A DNA stretch of 34,532 bases, from NCBI GenBank assembly GCA_017938215.1, contig JAGBBZ010000032.1, positions 1 through 34,532 of the forward strand, written 5' to 3'. Numbering within the stretch: position 1 is the stretch's first letter; every line of letters begins with the position of its first letter. Below are positions 1-6,769 of this stretch, one piece after another. A model generated the notes under the pieces. The model was not told the origin of the DNA and ran no database searches. It saw only the letters and a list, made by a program, of their open reading frames with translations. The position numbers were made by a program, and so were the translations under genes. Source of the stretch: Eubacterium sp. (GTDB taxonomy: Bacteria > Bacillota > Clostridia > Lachnospirales > Lachnospiraceae).

Positions 1-119
1 AATTTTCAGGGTTGTTTCACTGTTCAGTTATCAAAGTTCAATGTCGTTTCCCTCTCGGAAACTCGGTACTTTTCACGGTTGTTGTTTGCTTCGCTGTGAA
101 GTTGCTTTTCCGTGTCAGC
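1..119 (-). other. rRNA operon leader (5' part, operon continues off left edge)
   Basis: Transcribed leftwards from the strong promoter at 127-155. On the minus strand the leader is GC-balanced and folds: CTTC/GAAG around 90-105, CACGG/CCGTG spanning about 77-115, and GTTTCC/GGAAAC near 46-63. Near the edge it reads GAACTTTGATAACTGAACAG, a stretch resembling the spacer and leader sequences next to 16S rRNA in Clostridia. No rRNA sequence itself is inside the window, so 16S starting just beyond base 1 is an inference. Confidence 0.55.
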
Positions 120-126
120 GAATACT

Positions 127-155
127 ATCTTATCAAAATTATTTTGAGATGTCAA
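127..155 (-). promoter_or_regulatory. Strong promoter with AT-rich UP element (rRNA-type)
   Basis: On the minus strand, TTGACA (150-155), a 17-bp spacer and TAAGAT (127-132). Directly upstream (156-185) lie phased A-tracts typical of an UP element. The next stretch, 182-189 with 203-210, is an inverted repeat (TTTTCGAC/GTCGAAAA). No protein gene starts downstream within the window, so the target is outside, most plausibly an rRNA operon. Confidence 0.7.
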
Positions 156-291
156 CAACTTTTTTAAACTTTTTTAATTTTTTTTCGACTTTCGTTAAAA
201 CCGTCGAAAATCCGTTAATTTCACCACATAATTTTCTTTCGGAAACACCTTGTAGAAATCTCAATCCCCATTTCCACTTTGTCGTATTCGA

Positions 292-393
292 TCAAATCCT
301 TTTTTCAATATCCGACTGGCCATTCGCTTTCTGCGCCAAGCAGGCTTTACACTCAGATTTCCCACATACCAATGCCGTACATCCGATGAACAT
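292..393 (-). CDS. Candidate 33-aa four-cysteine small protein
   Basis: An ORF starting MFIGCTALVCGKSECKACLA and ending IEKRI. A GGGG Shine-Dalgarno-like tract lies 7 nt before the ATG. Four cysteines (residues 5, 10, 15, 18) in 14 residues suggest metal binding or a thiol role. It sits between the rtcB terminator hairpin and the rRNA UP element. I do not recognise a family. It may be a chance ORF, but the Cys pattern and ribosome site justify listing it. Confidence 0.3.
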   Translation of the reverse strand: MFIGCTALVCGKSECKACLAQKANGQSDIEKRI

Positions 394-405
394 CTTATAA
401 CCCCA

Positions 406-435
406 AAAAGTGCTCCTGAAACCAGAAACACTTTT
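406..435 (-). terminator. Probable terminator after rtcB
   Basis: Inverted repeat AAAAGTG/CACTTTT (406-412 with 429-435) with a 16-nt loop. On the minus strand it is followed by five T residues counted from the stem end. It lies about 100 nt beyond the rtcB stop codon. The stem is short and AT-rich, so efficiency is uncertain. Confidence 0.45.
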
Positions 436-531
436 ATTTATCCTTCATATTACGAATGCCAGTTGCATTATTCATGATAATGTGAATAATAGATGTAACT
501 AATTTCTGTGTTCATGTTCAATTTCTTCAAA

Positions 532-1764
532 TCACTCCCCCGCCTTGAAGTTATACACTGGCTTAATCACCTTCAATATTTTTGCTGTGGGTGTAATGTT
601 GTTAACAATATCTTCCATATTTTTATATGCCATCGGGCATTCATCCAATGTTGCCTCTCCGATGGAAGTTGTAAAGATTCCCTCCATTTCTTTCTCGAAG
701 TCGCTTACAGAAAATAGTTCCTTTGCTTTTGTCCGGCTGAACAGACGACCAGCTCCGTGAGGCGCCGAATAATTCCACTCTGGATTCCCCTTTCCGACAC
801 AAACCAAACTTCCATCTCTCATATTAATTGGAATCAAAAGTTTCTCTCCCTCTTGGGCAGATACCGCGCCTTTTCGCACAATATTGCTCTCATGGTCAAT
901 GTAGTTATGAATTGTTTCAAAATATGAAAAATCCTGCAAACTCTTTCCATAGAGATGTGTCAAAATCGTCTCTGCGATGGTATATCGATTTTTCGTAGCA
1001 AATTGCTGACAAATCTTCATATCTGCCAGATACTGCTCACGATATTTTCCGGTCAAATAACACAACTCCTTCGGTGTATCCGTTCCCTTTTCTTGGAACT
1101 CTTTCTTTAAGCGCTCGAGGGTTGGTTGAATTTCCTTCCGTCTTCCCTCTGATTTATATTCACGAATGATACGCTCCTGCTCTTCAAAAAGCTCCTCTTT
1201 TCCACAAAGCAAATCATAGGCAAGATTTTGATAATACTCCGCCACCTGCTTTCCCAAATTTCGACTTCCCGTATGAATGACAAGATACGAATCCCCCTCA
1301 TCATCTACATCAATCTCGATAAAATGATTGCCGCCGCCAAGTGTTCCCACGCTTCGCTCCAACCATTTTGTACGTTTCAATCCACGATAACAATGCAACT
1401 CTTGCAACTCCGGATAACGTGCTTTACGACCTTCATGGACTTTTTTGCCCGAAGGGACATAAGCACGAATTATCTCATCCAATGTTGCAAAATCAACTTT
1501 GTCTTTGCCTAATTCCACTGTCAACATACCACATCCGATATCTACACCTACGATATTCGGAATCACCATCTCGCCCAAGTCTGCCGTAAATCCGATGACG
1601 CATCCAGCTCCTGCATGGACATCCGGCATGATACGTATTTTACACCCTTTCACAAAAGGCTGGTCACAGAGTCGTTTCAACTGCAACTCTGCTCCCTCCT
1701 CCATCACATCGGTATACACAATGGCCTCGTTAAAGACCCCTTCTATTTTCTTCACTTTCCTCAC
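532..1764 (-). CDS. rtcB: RtcB-family RNA ligase (RNA repair)
   Basis: A GTP- and Mn2+-dependent ligase that joins 2',3'-cyclic or 3'-phosphate RNA ends to 5'-OH ends. At 410 aa it matches bacterial RtcB. Visible motifs: D75 and C78 in VGVDIGCGM, the GGGNHF motif (N146, H147), H164 in IHTGSRN, H286 in ETIHNYIDHE, all expected for the two-metal site, and PHGAGR with H336, equivalent to the His guanylylated in E. coli RtcB. All key residues are present, so it should be active. It lies only 5 nt behind the slipin gene, with no RtcA cyclase, Ro60 or PrfH gene nearby. The operon context (slipin plus tRNA-like RNA) points to repair of cleaved tRNA or related RNA rather than tRNA splicing; that role is inferred. 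Confidence 0.95.
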   Translation of the reverse strand: MRKVKKIEGVFNEAIVYTDVMEEGAELQLKRLCDQPFVKGCKIRIMPDVHAGAGCVIGFTADLGEMVIPNIVGVDIGCGMLTVELGKDKVDFATLDEIIRAYVPSGKKVHEGRKARYPELQELHCYRGLKRTKWLERSVGTLGGGNHFIEIDVDDEGDSYLVIHTGSRNLGKQVAEYYQNLAYDLLCGKEELFEEQERIIREYKSEGRRKEIQPTLERLKKEFQEKGTDTPKELCYLTGKYREQYLADMKICQQFATKNRYTIAETILTHLYGKSLQDFSYFETIHNYIDHESNIVRKGAVSAQEGEKLLIPINMRDGSLVCVGKGNPEWNYSAPHGAGRLFSRTKAKELFSVSDFEKEMEGIFTTSIGEATLDECPMAYKNMEDIVNNITPTAKILKVIKPVYNFKAGE

Positions 1765-1769
1765 CTTCC

Positions 1770-2867
1770 TTATTTTCCTACAATCTGTGCCAACTGAGTC
1801 AACAGATTTTCATTCGCCCCCACCGTAATGTTCCCAACATTTTCACAGATTTTTTGCAAATATTCCATTTCCTTCAGCTTGTAAAGAGTTTTGTTTTCCT
1901 CCATGAGCCGAGCCGTATTGAGAAGGGAACGAGTGGATGCCACCTCTTCCCGACGAGTAATGACATTGGCCTGGGCGCGTTTTTCCGCAATCAGTACCGT
2001 GTTCATTATGTCTCGGATTTCTCCCGGAAGAATGATGTCTTTCACCCCCGCATCCGCAATTTCAATAAACAAATCCTTTTCCTGCGACTTCAGCTTCTCC
2101 AACGCGTAACGAGTAAGCCCTTCCTTATCTTCCAAAATTTCATCCAGACGATATTTTCCTACATACTCACGCAAAGCAAGCTGGGCTGCCACGTGTAGTT
2201 GTTCCCGATAATTATCAATATCGTTCTTTACAGAAATGTAATCTGTGATGCGGTATTTGCAAATGAAATTGATGCGGAGTGCCACTTTGTCGTGGGTCAG
2301 AATTTCCTGACCGGCAATATCCATTTGCTGCAATCGGGTGTCTACCGTATCCACTTTCACTCTCGTTTTTCCATTCCAGAAATAATACGCTCCCGGCTCC
2401 AGCAAGCGCACGAACTGGTTATCAAAATAAAGACGTCCCTTTTCGTACTCCAAAATATCAAAGCGAGTGTAGTACTTGATTGGAATATGCCGAAATATGT
2501 ACTCTGGAACTTCTGCTGCCACCTCTGGCTCCGCAACGCTTATATTGCGAAACTCATGTTGATCAAACACATTCCAAAATGCGTAACGACCGGCCGGAAG
2601 CACTTCCCGAAAGTTTCCATTGATATAATGGAGAGAAATTTCTTCATCTTTCACTTCCACTTGAACGGTCTGGGAAAGAATTTCCTGATCCTTCAATAGT
2701 ACCGGTAGCAAAATCGTCTCCGACTCCAATGGCTGACAAATATCCAAAATCTCAATTTCCTTTTCACCGTATTCATAATATTTTCCCGGTCCCAATAGTT
2801 TTATGTACATTCCATTTTTTGTTAACAAACCTCTTTCATTTTCCTGAATCACTACTTTTCTTATCAT
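1770..2867 (-). CDS. Slipin-like SPFH/band-7 protein paired with RtcB
   Basis: A 365-aa protein starting MIRKVVIQ; this ATG follows AGAGAGGAAAAAG, whereas the longer reading has no ribosome site. Residues about 172-320 form an SPFH/band-7 domain (TVDTRLQQMDIAGQEILT, then a helical stretch ending in EKRAQANVITRREEV). The N-terminal half has three copies of a short module with core (Y/N)G-x-(Y/F)-x-x-x-L-x-PG-x-Y at about 12-32, 78-99 and 144-165. There is no hydrophobic N-terminal hairpin, unlike classical slipins, so it is probably a soluble oligomeric scaffold. Pairing with rtcB 5 nt downstream and a tRNA-like RNA upstream matches the proposed role of SPFH proteins as cofactors in RNA repair. 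Function is inferred. Confidence 0.88.
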   Translation of the reverse strand: MIRKVVIQENERGLLTKNGMYIKLLGPGKYYEYGEKEIEILDICQPLESETILLPVLLKDQEILSQTVQVEVKDEEISLHYINGNFREVLPAGRYAFWNVFDQHEFRNISVAEPEVAAEVPEYIFRHIPIKYYTRFDILEYEKGRLYFDNQFVRLLEPGAYYFWNGKTRVKVDTVDTRLQQMDIAGQEILTHDKVALRINFICKYRITDYISVKNDIDNYREQLHVAAQLALREYVGKYRLDEILEDKEGLTRYALEKLKSQEKDLFIEIADAGVKDIILPGEIRDIMNTVLIAEKRAQANVITRREEVASTRSLLNTARLMEENKTLYKLKEMEYLQKICENVGNITVGANENLLTQLAQIVGK

Positions 2868-3092
2868 CTCTTTTTCCTCTCTTTCTTTTTGTAACCAATG
2901 TGCCGGCACAGACTGCAACTGCGGCCAGTGGATTGAGTATCATCTTCCAGCCAGCGGAAGGCCCCTTCTTGGGAGTTTCTTTGGCTGACTTTCATTATCA
3001 TACGGTATCCTCCCCGGACAAGGCAGCTACATTCCGCCCACCCTTTGTCTGACAATTGCCAGACAACTTGCCGGAACACGTTACGTTTTTCT
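2868..3092 (-). other. Structured untranslated leader between tRNA-like RNA and slipin gene
   Basis: About 225 nt without a credible gene. Local hairpins on the minus strand: TTGTCTG/CAGACAA with an 8-nt loop (near 3045-3066), CTTCC/GGAAG nested with CAGCCA/TGGCTG (about 2944-2987), and the perfect 10-bp palindrome GTGCCGGCAC (about 2900-2909) 34 nt before the slipin start. No T-run separates it from the tRNA-like RNA, so both are probably on one transcript with slipin-rtcB. It may be a processing site or a translation control element. Confidence 0.5.
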
Positions 3093-3270
3093 TCACCATG
3101 TCGTATGGGTGATGTATCTTTACATCTGAGAGCAGGATTCGAACCTGCACAACACGATTAACAGTCGTGGCGCCAACCAATTGGCATCTCTGGCACAAGG
3201 CTCCTGGCATACGTTTTGGTACTCCTGACGCACCGCGGTGGTTTCATACACCTGCGTTAGGCGACCTTGT
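3093..3270 (-). ncRNA. tRNA-like RNA of the slipin-RtcB locus (tRNA-Asn mimic)
   Basis: The minus strand has a perfect tRNA T arm (GCAGG, TTCGAAT loop, CCTGC; 3132-3148) and a perfect anticodon arm (CACGA, CTGTTAA loop, TCGTG; about 3153-3169) with anticodon GUU. A D-arm-like hairpin GCCAA-TTGG-TTGGC lies at 3172-3185. The acceptor stem is not canonical: only GAGA/TCTC (3187-3190 with 3128-3131) pairs cleanly, and no CCA follows. A 5' domain is closed by CACAAGG/CCTTGTG (3265-3271 with 3194-3200). 3' hairpins follow at 3111-3126 and 3093-3112. Its own promoter is at 3277-3305. It is therefore a tRNA mimic, not a translating tRNA. A cognate tRNA-like RNA for SPFH-RtcB systems was proposed by Burroughs and Aravind (2016). 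Confidence 0.75.
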
Positions 3271-3276
3271 GATTGT

Positions 3277-3305
3277 ATTATAAAAAAAGAAAGGAAAATT
3301 ATCAC
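3277..3305 (-). promoter_or_regulatory. Promoter of tRNA-like RNA / slipin-rtcB operon
   Basis: On the minus strand, GTGATA (3300-3305, 4 of 6 matches), a 17-bp T-rich spacer and a perfect TATAAT (3277-3282). The predicted start, near 3270, falls on the first base of the ACAAGG stem that closes the RNA's 5' domain, which supports both calls. Confidence 0.65.
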
Positions 3306-3307
3306 GG

Positions 3308-3540
3308 AAAAAAAGGTGCGAACTGTCTTGGTTACTTAATCTCCCACTAAAACAGCTAGTGAATTTCTTTTACAGTTCGGAACACACTCTCGTTCGAAAA
3401 ACAACGTAATGGCACCGACCTTACGGTCGTCAAATCGCGCCAAAGACGCTCTTTGAGCGCCAACGTTGTTTAACGGTTCCGTCTCGTAAAAGAAATTCAC
3501 TAGCTGCACATAGTACGCTATTAACTAACCAAGACATATA
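3308..3540 (-). ncRNA. Large branched-hairpin RNA, unidentified
   Basis: About 230 nt that fold back almost completely. Pairs: outer TGTCTTGGTTA/TAACCAAGACA (3526-3536 with 3324-3334), then TTAAT/ATTAA, ACTA/TAGT, a perfect 21-bp helix (3486-3506 with 3353-3373), CGGAAC/GTTCCG, and AACAACGT/ACGTTGTT. A terminal junction carries CGCTC-AAA-GAGCG and CGACC-GUAA-GGTCG, the latter a GNRA tetraloop. On the minus strand the outer helix is followed by seven T residues (3308-3314), and a promoter sits just upstream. It shows no coding potential and matches no RNA class I know. A palindromic mobile element is the main alternative. Confidence 0.55.
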
Positions 3541-3545
3541 TGAAT

Positions 3546-3574
3546 ATAATGTATCGCAACTAAGCACGCATCAA
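3546..3574 (-). promoter_or_regulatory. Candidate promoter of the large hairpin RNA
   Basis: On the minus strand, TTGATG (3569-3574, 4 of 6) and CATTAT (3546-3551, 4 of 6) with a 17-bp spacer. The predicted start, near 3539, is within a few bases of the outer helix of the hairpin RNA. It lies in the 60 nt after the WYL gene stop. Confidence 0.45.
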
Positions 3575-3599
3575 GTTACTTTCTTTTGTATCTACACAC

Positions 3600-4511
3600 C
3601 TAAACACCCCAAACGCGCTGTTGTTTCAATCGTTCTTTGATAAGTTCTACAAAGGATTCAGGTTCGGTTACCCGGACGAATGGTCCGAAGGATAATACCC
3701 GAATTAACAATTCAGTTTCGTCGTCTTTATTATAGAAGATTTTAATGCGATAGTGATCATTGTCTAAGCGTTCTGCTTCTTTTTGAAAGTGAGCAAAATG
3801 CAGCATCACTCGCTCTAGGGCATTTCGCCCATCGTAAAGTTCCATAACAAAAAAGTCCCTGGCGGGTTCTTGTAATCTTTTCAGAAATCGCATCGGGCGT
3901 TCCATCACTTCCACCTCAGCAACACGCGCCACATTGATTATATGTATATGACGAGCACCTTGGAGAAGCACACGGAATTTATCATCCTTTTCTGAGTATT
4001 CCAATCGTGTCGGAACACCGTATACGATAAGTTCCCGACCCTTGCCGCTCTCATACAACAATTTCACTTTCTTCTTATTATGAATGGCAGAAAGTAATTT
4101 CTGGAAATTTTCAATATAGGAAGGATCATTATAGGAGTCTCCGTCCCTGTACTGGTCATACACCACAACATCTTCTGGTGTATATAGGGGGGTGATTTCT
4201 TCGGACATTTCTGGTATCTCGCCAAACAAATGCGCCCGCGGGTCCTGCGACACCGCTTTCAACCATTCCCTTTCAAGATTCGAGATAGGAAGTGCGGGTT
4301 TGTTCATCACTGGACTTTCCATTGACTCCATATCCACAAGCTGCCAACGTTCTTCCTCAAATGCAGGGATAATAGTCAATGCACTTTCCGAAAATCCATA
4401 GGTATCAATGGTCTGCTGCATGGATTCGCGAGTCAGCGTTCCCTCCACAGCCTGCTCCAAGATCTTTGCCACTGCCTGGTAATAGCATCCATATATCTCA
4501 TGAAATATCAT
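3600..4511 (-). CDS. WYL-domain regulator, second of a pair
   Basis: 303 aa starting MIFHEIYG; the ATG at 4511 follows GGGGGTGA, better placed than the upstream TTG. The central part (about 155-235, IHNKKKVKLLYESGKGRELI...YGVPTRLEY) is a WYL fold, a ligand- or nucleic-acid-sensing SH3-like domain. The end (YRIKIFYNKDDETELLIRVLSFGPFVRV) is a WCX-type extension. The N-terminal 120 residues show no clear helix-turn-helix, so it may act as a sensor or partner rather than bind DNA alone. It overlaps the upstream WYL gene by 14 nt, suggesting coupled translation and a heteromer. The next elements downstream are the two RNAs and slipin-rtcB, so control of that RNA-repair operon is a reasonable inference. 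Confidence 0.8.
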   Translation of the reverse strand: MIFHEIYGCYYQAVAKILEQAVEGTLTRESMQQTIDTYGFSESALTIIPAFEEERWQLVDMESMESPVMNKPALPISNLEREWLKAVSQDPRAHLFGEIPEMSEEITPLYTPEDVVVYDQYRDGDSYNDPSYIENFQKLLSAIHNKKKVKLLYESGKGRELIVYGVPTRLEYSEKDDKFRVLLQGARHIHIINVARVAEVEVMERPMRFLKRLQEPARDFFVMELYDGRNALERVMLHFAHFQKEAERLDNDHYRIKIFYNKDDETELLIRVLSFGPFVRVTEPESFVELIKERLKQQRVWGV

Positions 4512-5745
4512 GGTCGTCACCCCCAATCCCGTACATTCGATACATTCTCTTCAAGTCTACGCGGAACATATTTTCCATAATTTTATTGGAAAAATCCATG
4601 GACATAATGCGGCAAATATAGCTTCGTATCCATGGAATCATCTCACTGGTCTCGTACACATCTGCCGTAAAGCGAGCCGTGGATTCATCCAGACGTTCCA
4701 CCTTCCCACAGCGTTTTTCCCGTTCCAAGCGCCCCCAGATATGCTCCTCTCCCAGTCCGATGTGAACGGTAAATTCCACATGTTCCAGTTTTTCATGCCG
4801 ATGACACACCACGCCCCACATATGTTTTTGCAAGCGTGACAATTCCTGGCGCAAGGAATCAAAGGAAACCTCCTCTTCCCGCGCTTTCACTTCTTGTATG
4901 TAATCCAAGCGAATGGAGCAAAAATCCTTTTGTCTCGCATCAAAGGCAATCAAGTGACGACGCCCGTTCTCTGCGCTAACAAAGATGCGAAGAGGTGTGA
5001 TATTTCGCACCGTTTCTTTCTCCATCCGAGGACTGTATTTTTTTATCTCTACGTTACACTTCTTTTGCATTGCCTGCAAAAGTGCGTACAAAACCTCACT
5101 ATCCAGCGCTTGCGTAATGTAGTGATGTTTATACGCCAACACCTTCTCCCGATGTTCCAACCGATCCAAGAGATAACTTCCCACCACGCCACACAGACCG
5201 ATTTCCGAGAAAAAATGAAGGGCATCCCGATACGGCTCCAGTTCCATATCGGTTCCTCTGCGATAATACATTTGCTTACCTTGCTTTTCCTTCAAAACCA
5301 GCCCCATCTTATGGTATTCATTGAGTTTTTTTCGCAACGTGGATTCATCCACCAAGAGAGGCGTCGTAAATCCCACAAAATATTCGTCCAGCTCTTCTAC
5401 AAGTTCCGATAATGTCATGGAAATCTCTGGAGAATCCAAAACATCAAATAAGGCAAAGTGCAAACTGATATCTCCGTCAGTAAAGCTCTTTGCCCGAAAT
5501 GCTTTATAAAACGGATTGCCTTCTGTGGTTCTGGTATCCACGGACAAAAACATGCGCTTTCCTGTTTTCGTCTGATGAAAGCTCATGTAATCGCCCAGAT
5601 AATTTTCAATCCGTCTCCGCTCATTATCGTAGGAGCGGGCACTTTTGCGGTCATACTCGTCTCTGGTTTTGAAACCGTACACATAAAAATCCCGCATGTA
5701 CTCCCGTATCCGCTTAAAGTTTTTGATCCGCTCCGTATATGCCAT
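4498..5745 (-). CDS. WYL-domain transcriptional regulator, first of a pair
   Basis: 415 aa starting MAYTERIKNFK; the ATG at 5745 follows CGGAGGAAC. The middle (about 105-180: MTLSELVEELDEYF...DESTLRKKLNEYHKMGLV...GKQMYYRRG) reads like a winged helix. About 215-315 is the WYL domain (LLQAMQKKCNVEIKKYSPR...NITPLRIFVS...RHLIAFDARQ), followed by a WCX-like region ending in the VETSEMIPWIRSYI-type helix. It overlaps the second WYL gene and follows a membrane-protein gene by 25 nt. WYL regulators are known to control defence and DNA-damage genes; here the neighbours suggest an RNA-damage response. The ligand is unknown. Confidence 0.82.
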   Translation of the reverse strand: MAYTERIKNFKRIREYMRDFYVYGFKTRDEYDRKSARSYDNERRRIENYLGDYMSFHQTKTGKRMFLSVDTRTTEGNPFYKAFRAKSFTDGDISLHFALFDVLDSPEISMTLSELVEELDEYFVGFTTPLLVDESTLRKKLNEYHKMGLVLKEKQGKQMYYRRGTDMELEPYRDALHFFSEIGLCGVVGSYLLDRLEHREKVLAYKHHYITQALDSEVLYALLQAMQKKCNVEIKKYSPRMEKETVRNITPLRIFVSAENGRRHLIAFDARQKDFCSIRLDYIQEVKAREEEVSFDSLRQELSRLQKHMWGVVCHRHEKLEHVEFTVHIGLGEEHIWGRLEREKRCGKVERLDESTARFTADVYETSEMIPWIRSYICRIMSMDFSNKIMENMFRVDLKRMYRMYGIGGDDHDIS

Positions 5746-5770
5746 AGTTCCTCCGTTTTTGTTTCGTTCG

Positions 5771-6766
5771 TCAACGCTCCATTTTTCGTTTACCAATAAA
5801 ATACATAACAATACCAATTATTGTCATAGGACTCATTGCCAAACTTCCCACTAGCGCACTAATTTGTTTTTGCCGTTCCACATCCGCCACCGAGCCATCT
5901 GAATAGTTCGCCATCGAAATACCAGATAGAACTCCTACCAAAATCGCCAACACAATCGATACTATCACAATTAATATACCTGATATTTTCAGATGCTCGC
6001 CATATTGTTTTCTTTTGTCTTCTGTGTCTGGTTCTGAAATAATTTGTTCTACAATTTCCCTCGGCAATACAACACGGTTATTCCGTCCCACACCTTCTCG
6101 GTTTGCCCAATCCAAATCAATTTTTCTGATGTTTATCAAACCTTTCTTATATCTGGCGACTCGCTCTTTATGGACAGCTCGATTACTCTTTGTATTCTCA
6201 AACAATATATTGGGATTGTACTGATAACATATTCGTACAACTTCTAAAAGTTCATCCTTATTCATAGTTCCACATATGCTATAATCCTGACCATCCAACA
6301 AACGGATTCGCACAACGTAGCAAACAGTAATATCTTTGAATTTTATTTCATGTTGATACATCATACTGATTGTCTGATAATCAATCATAATCTTTCGAGG
6401 AATTATAATCATACAGTTAGTAAAATATGTTTTGAATATTCCTAGCGTTTTAAAAGTATGTTGATTACACATCGACAAATGTTTTGCAATCTCATCTTCA
6501 CTAAATCGCTTCAATAAATAGTCTTTGCTACGCGAAATGCGAAAATATCGTAGTATGTTTGCAACTCCAGCAACCAAAATAACTCCCGCAACCATCGACA
6601 TAAAAACCATAGCCACATTAAAAGATACACCTGCAATTCCTTTGTAACGAAAATAAACGCCAGCTCCCCACACACTCATCACTGCAACAAGGATCAGCAT
6701 AGAACCTTGCCAGAACAGCCAATGATGAAGTCTTGACTTGGGTTTCAATACCTTTTTTCCATTCAT
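5771..6766 (-). CDS. Hypothetical four-TM membrane protein
   Basis: 331 aa, family not recognised. Two hydrophobic segments near the N-terminus (about 18-40 and 48-68) and two near the C-terminus (about 264-288 and 304-324) flank a cytosolic-looking middle rich in charged residues. The middle has alternating beta-like stretches (IIPRKIMIDYQTISMMYQHEIKFKDI) that resemble a PH-like fold; this is a guess. The gene begins 3 nt after the S1-gene stop and has only a weak ribosome site, suggesting coupled translation. The WYL pair follows closely, so it may be co-transcribed with both modules. Confidence 0.8.
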   Translation of the reverse strand: MNGKKVLKPKSRLHHWLFWQGSMLILVAVMSVWGAGVYFRYKGIAGVSFNVAMVFMSMVAGVILVAGVANILRYFRISRSKDYLLKRFSEDEIAKHLSMCNQHTFKTLGIFKTYFTNCMIIIPRKIMIDYQTISMMYQHEIKFKDITVCYVVRIRLLDGQDYSICGTMNKDELLEVVRICYQYNPNILFENTKSNRAVHKERVARYKKGLINIRKIDLDWANREGVGRNNRVVLPREIVEQIISEPDTEDKRKQYGEHLKISGILIVIVSIVLAILVGVLSGISMANYSDGSVADVERQKQISALVGSLAMSPMTIIGIVMYFIGKRKMER

Positions 6767-6769
6767 TTC

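Noticed and set aside
41-400. 119-codon plus-strand reading frame left of rtcB
   Set aside because: It runs through the rRNA leader, promoter and UP element, is Phe/Cys/Asn-rich and lacks a ribosome site.
3121-3194. Functional tRNA-Asn(GUU)
   Set aside because: The T and anticodon arms are perfect, but only about four of seven acceptor positions pair and no CCA end is encoded.
2998-3305. Minus-strand reading frames across the tRNA-like RNA
   Set aside because: They translate the RNA's stems, lack ribosome sites and resemble no protein.
3308-3540. Simple insertion element (MITE) explanation for the large hairpin
   Set aside because: No target-site duplication is visible at the ends; a GNRA junction and flanking promoter/T-run favour an RNA. 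Not fully excluded.
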